Below, one piece after another: positions 4,412 to 5,189 of a stretch of DNA of 5,189 nucleotides. The notes beneath the pieces were generated by a model that saw only the letters and a program-made list of their open reading frames with translations, ran no database searches and was not told where the DNA came from. The stretch comes from Pontimonas sp. (GTDB taxonomy: Bacteria; Actinomycetota; Actinomycetes; Actinomycetales; Microbacteriaceae): the NCBI GenBank assembly GCA_017852615.1, contig JAFMKX010000064.1, positions 1-5,189 of the forward strand, given 5' to 3'. How positions within the stretch are numbered: the first letter of the stretch is position 1; every line of letters begins with the position of its first letter. The translations under genes and the position numbers were made by a program.

Positions 4412-4990
4412 GTGACACCTGGGATGGAAGCGGAGAATTGGCTTAACGAGCCGGCTGTGTGGCGAGAAAAGCCGAACACCCTCGAAATTGTGACTGATCA
4501 TGGGAGCGATTTTTGGCGAAAAACCTCCTACGGTTTCACCCGCCATTCAGGTCATGCCCGACTGGTGGAGTTCCCCGACGACTCCAGTATCGAGTGCACA
4601 TTTCGCGCTGATTTTTCTCAACAATTTGATCAGGCGGGCATTATGGTGTGGGGGGATGAGGCGAACTGGATCAAGTGCGGTGTTGAATACGCCGATGGTG
4701 TGTTGGGAATCGGCGCAGTGGTCACACGCGAACTTTCTGACTGGTCAACCGGCCCGCACCCCTACTGGGCCGATCAACCTGTGACACTGCGAATCAGCAG
4801 GAAGAATGGGGCAGTGACAATTAGGGCCAAAACAGATGTTTCTCCCTGGGAATTGGTCCGACTCGCGCCTCTACAGGAAGGATTGTTCTGGCAGGTCGGT
4901 CCTTACGCGGCAAGCCCATCTCGAGAGGGGCTCGAGGTTACCTTTACTGACATCACATTTGGCCCTGCTGAATCCGCTCTTCACTCGTAA
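4412..4990 (+). CDS. DUF1349 domain protein (REE1-like, concanavalin-fold)
   Basis: A 192-aa protein filling one DUF1349 domain. Recognisable blocks are DFWRKTSYGFTRHSGH (33-48), QQFDQAGIMVWGDEANWIKC (70-89), GVEYADGVLGIGAVVTRELS (90-109) and WELVRLAPL (146-154), then VGPYAASPSREGLEVTF (162-178). The family has a beta-sandwich related to concanavalin-type lectins/glucanases and includes yeast Ree1 (regulation of enolase). Its biochemical role in bacteria is not settled, so I assign none. No signal peptide or membrane segment is visible, so it is probably cytoplasmic. The GTG at 4412 is preferred because GGAGG (4403-4407) lies four bases upstream; the ATG at 4424 would be too far from it. It stands alone between tRNA-like copy 3 and the ABC fragment. 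Whether it is island cargo or resident chromosome cannot be told here. Confidence 0.85.
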   Translation: MTPGMEAENWLNEPAVWREKPNTLEIVTDHGSDFWRKTSYGFTRHSGHARLVEFPDDSSIECTFRADFSQQFDQAGIMVWGDEANWIKCGVEYADGVLGIGAVVTRELSDWSTGPHPYWADQPVTLRISRKNGAVTIRAKTDVSPWELVRLAPLQEGLFWQVGPYAASPSREGLEVTFTDITFGPAESALHS

Positions 4991-5062
4991 CTCTCTGGGT
5001 CAACCCGATCACTGCTCAGAGATGTGGTGCCGTCCCACGCGATACTTGCCCGTGGAGCTTGA

Positions 5063-5189
5063 TGTTATGGCCTAGTTCAGTGGTCCGTTGAAGAAAACAT
5101 TCGACTGGGAAAACCCTCTGCCAGTTTCGCAGACGTGCAACAAGCAGCTCGTGCCGTTGGCGCACACAAGTTCATCTCGGCGTTGCCCG
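5063..5189 (+). pseudogene. ABC-exporter ATPase fragment lacking its 5' part
   Basis: From the in-frame TGA at 5060-5062 the frame is open to the right edge, and the segment starting at 5087 reads VEENIRLGKPSASFADVQ, QAARAVGAHKFISALP. This is the conserved stretch between the Q-loop and the signature motif in MsbA/LmrA-type ABC exporters (compare the usual ...ENIRLG...A...AHxFI..LP.G). The membrane domain and Walker A that must precede it are absent, because the upstream DNA is the DUF1349 gene. A LPVE in another frame (near 5046-5057) may be the usual LPVEELR segment displaced by deletion and frameshift. The gene is therefore probably a decayed remnant. The signature and Walker B region would lie past the window. 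Confidence 0.7.

Overview
The window looks like chromosomal accessory DNA from a mid-GC bacterium, most likely an actinobacterium. The pointers are an apparently leaderless TetR gene with a TTGACT-N17-TAGTAT promoter, GTG starts, strong AGGAGG ribosome sites, and protein flavours common in Actinobacteria (DUF6036-type nucleotidyltransferase, RelB/RelE pair, DUF1349). The assignment is an inference and cannot be narrowed to a genus from the sequence alone.

Left part (1-1367, minus strand): a TetR-family regulator is transcribed leftward from a well-formed promoter that carries a quasi-palindromic operator candidate. It is followed by a tiny ATGA-coupled ORF and then the N-terminal 192 residues of a GT1/MGT-type glycosyltransferase that runs off the left edge. 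This reads as an autoregulated tetR-glycosyltransferase operon, possibly for modifying a small hydrophobic or toxic compound.

Middle part (1368-4218): this stretch contains two toxin-antitoxin modules separated and bracketed by three degenerate direct repeats of 44-45 bp (1850-1894, 3337-3380, 4174-4218). Each repeat looks like the 3' portion of an elongator tRNA-Met gene: a CTCATAA anticodon loop, then a variable region, T-arm and 3' acceptor strand, with no 5' half. Unit 1 (about 1.49 kb) holds an AbiE/MenAT-like pair: an HTH antitoxin with a 21-bp operator at its start codon, and a DUF6036-type nucleotidyltransferase toxin. Unit 2 (about 0.84 kb) holds a RelB/RelE pair on the opposite strand. 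No recombinase is visible. I read this as a serial array of small tRNA-targeting, TA-carrying elements, or one decayed island with repeated att sites. This is the most interesting signal in the window.

Right part (4219-5189): a DUF1349 (concanavalin-like, REE1-type) protein, then a fragment of an ABC-exporter ATPase whose upstream membrane and Walker A parts are missing. Intergenic stretches hold at least one other apparent gene remnant (1409-1618), short palindromes and a 17-bp imperfect tandem repeat, as expected for a region that repeatedly gains and loses DNA.
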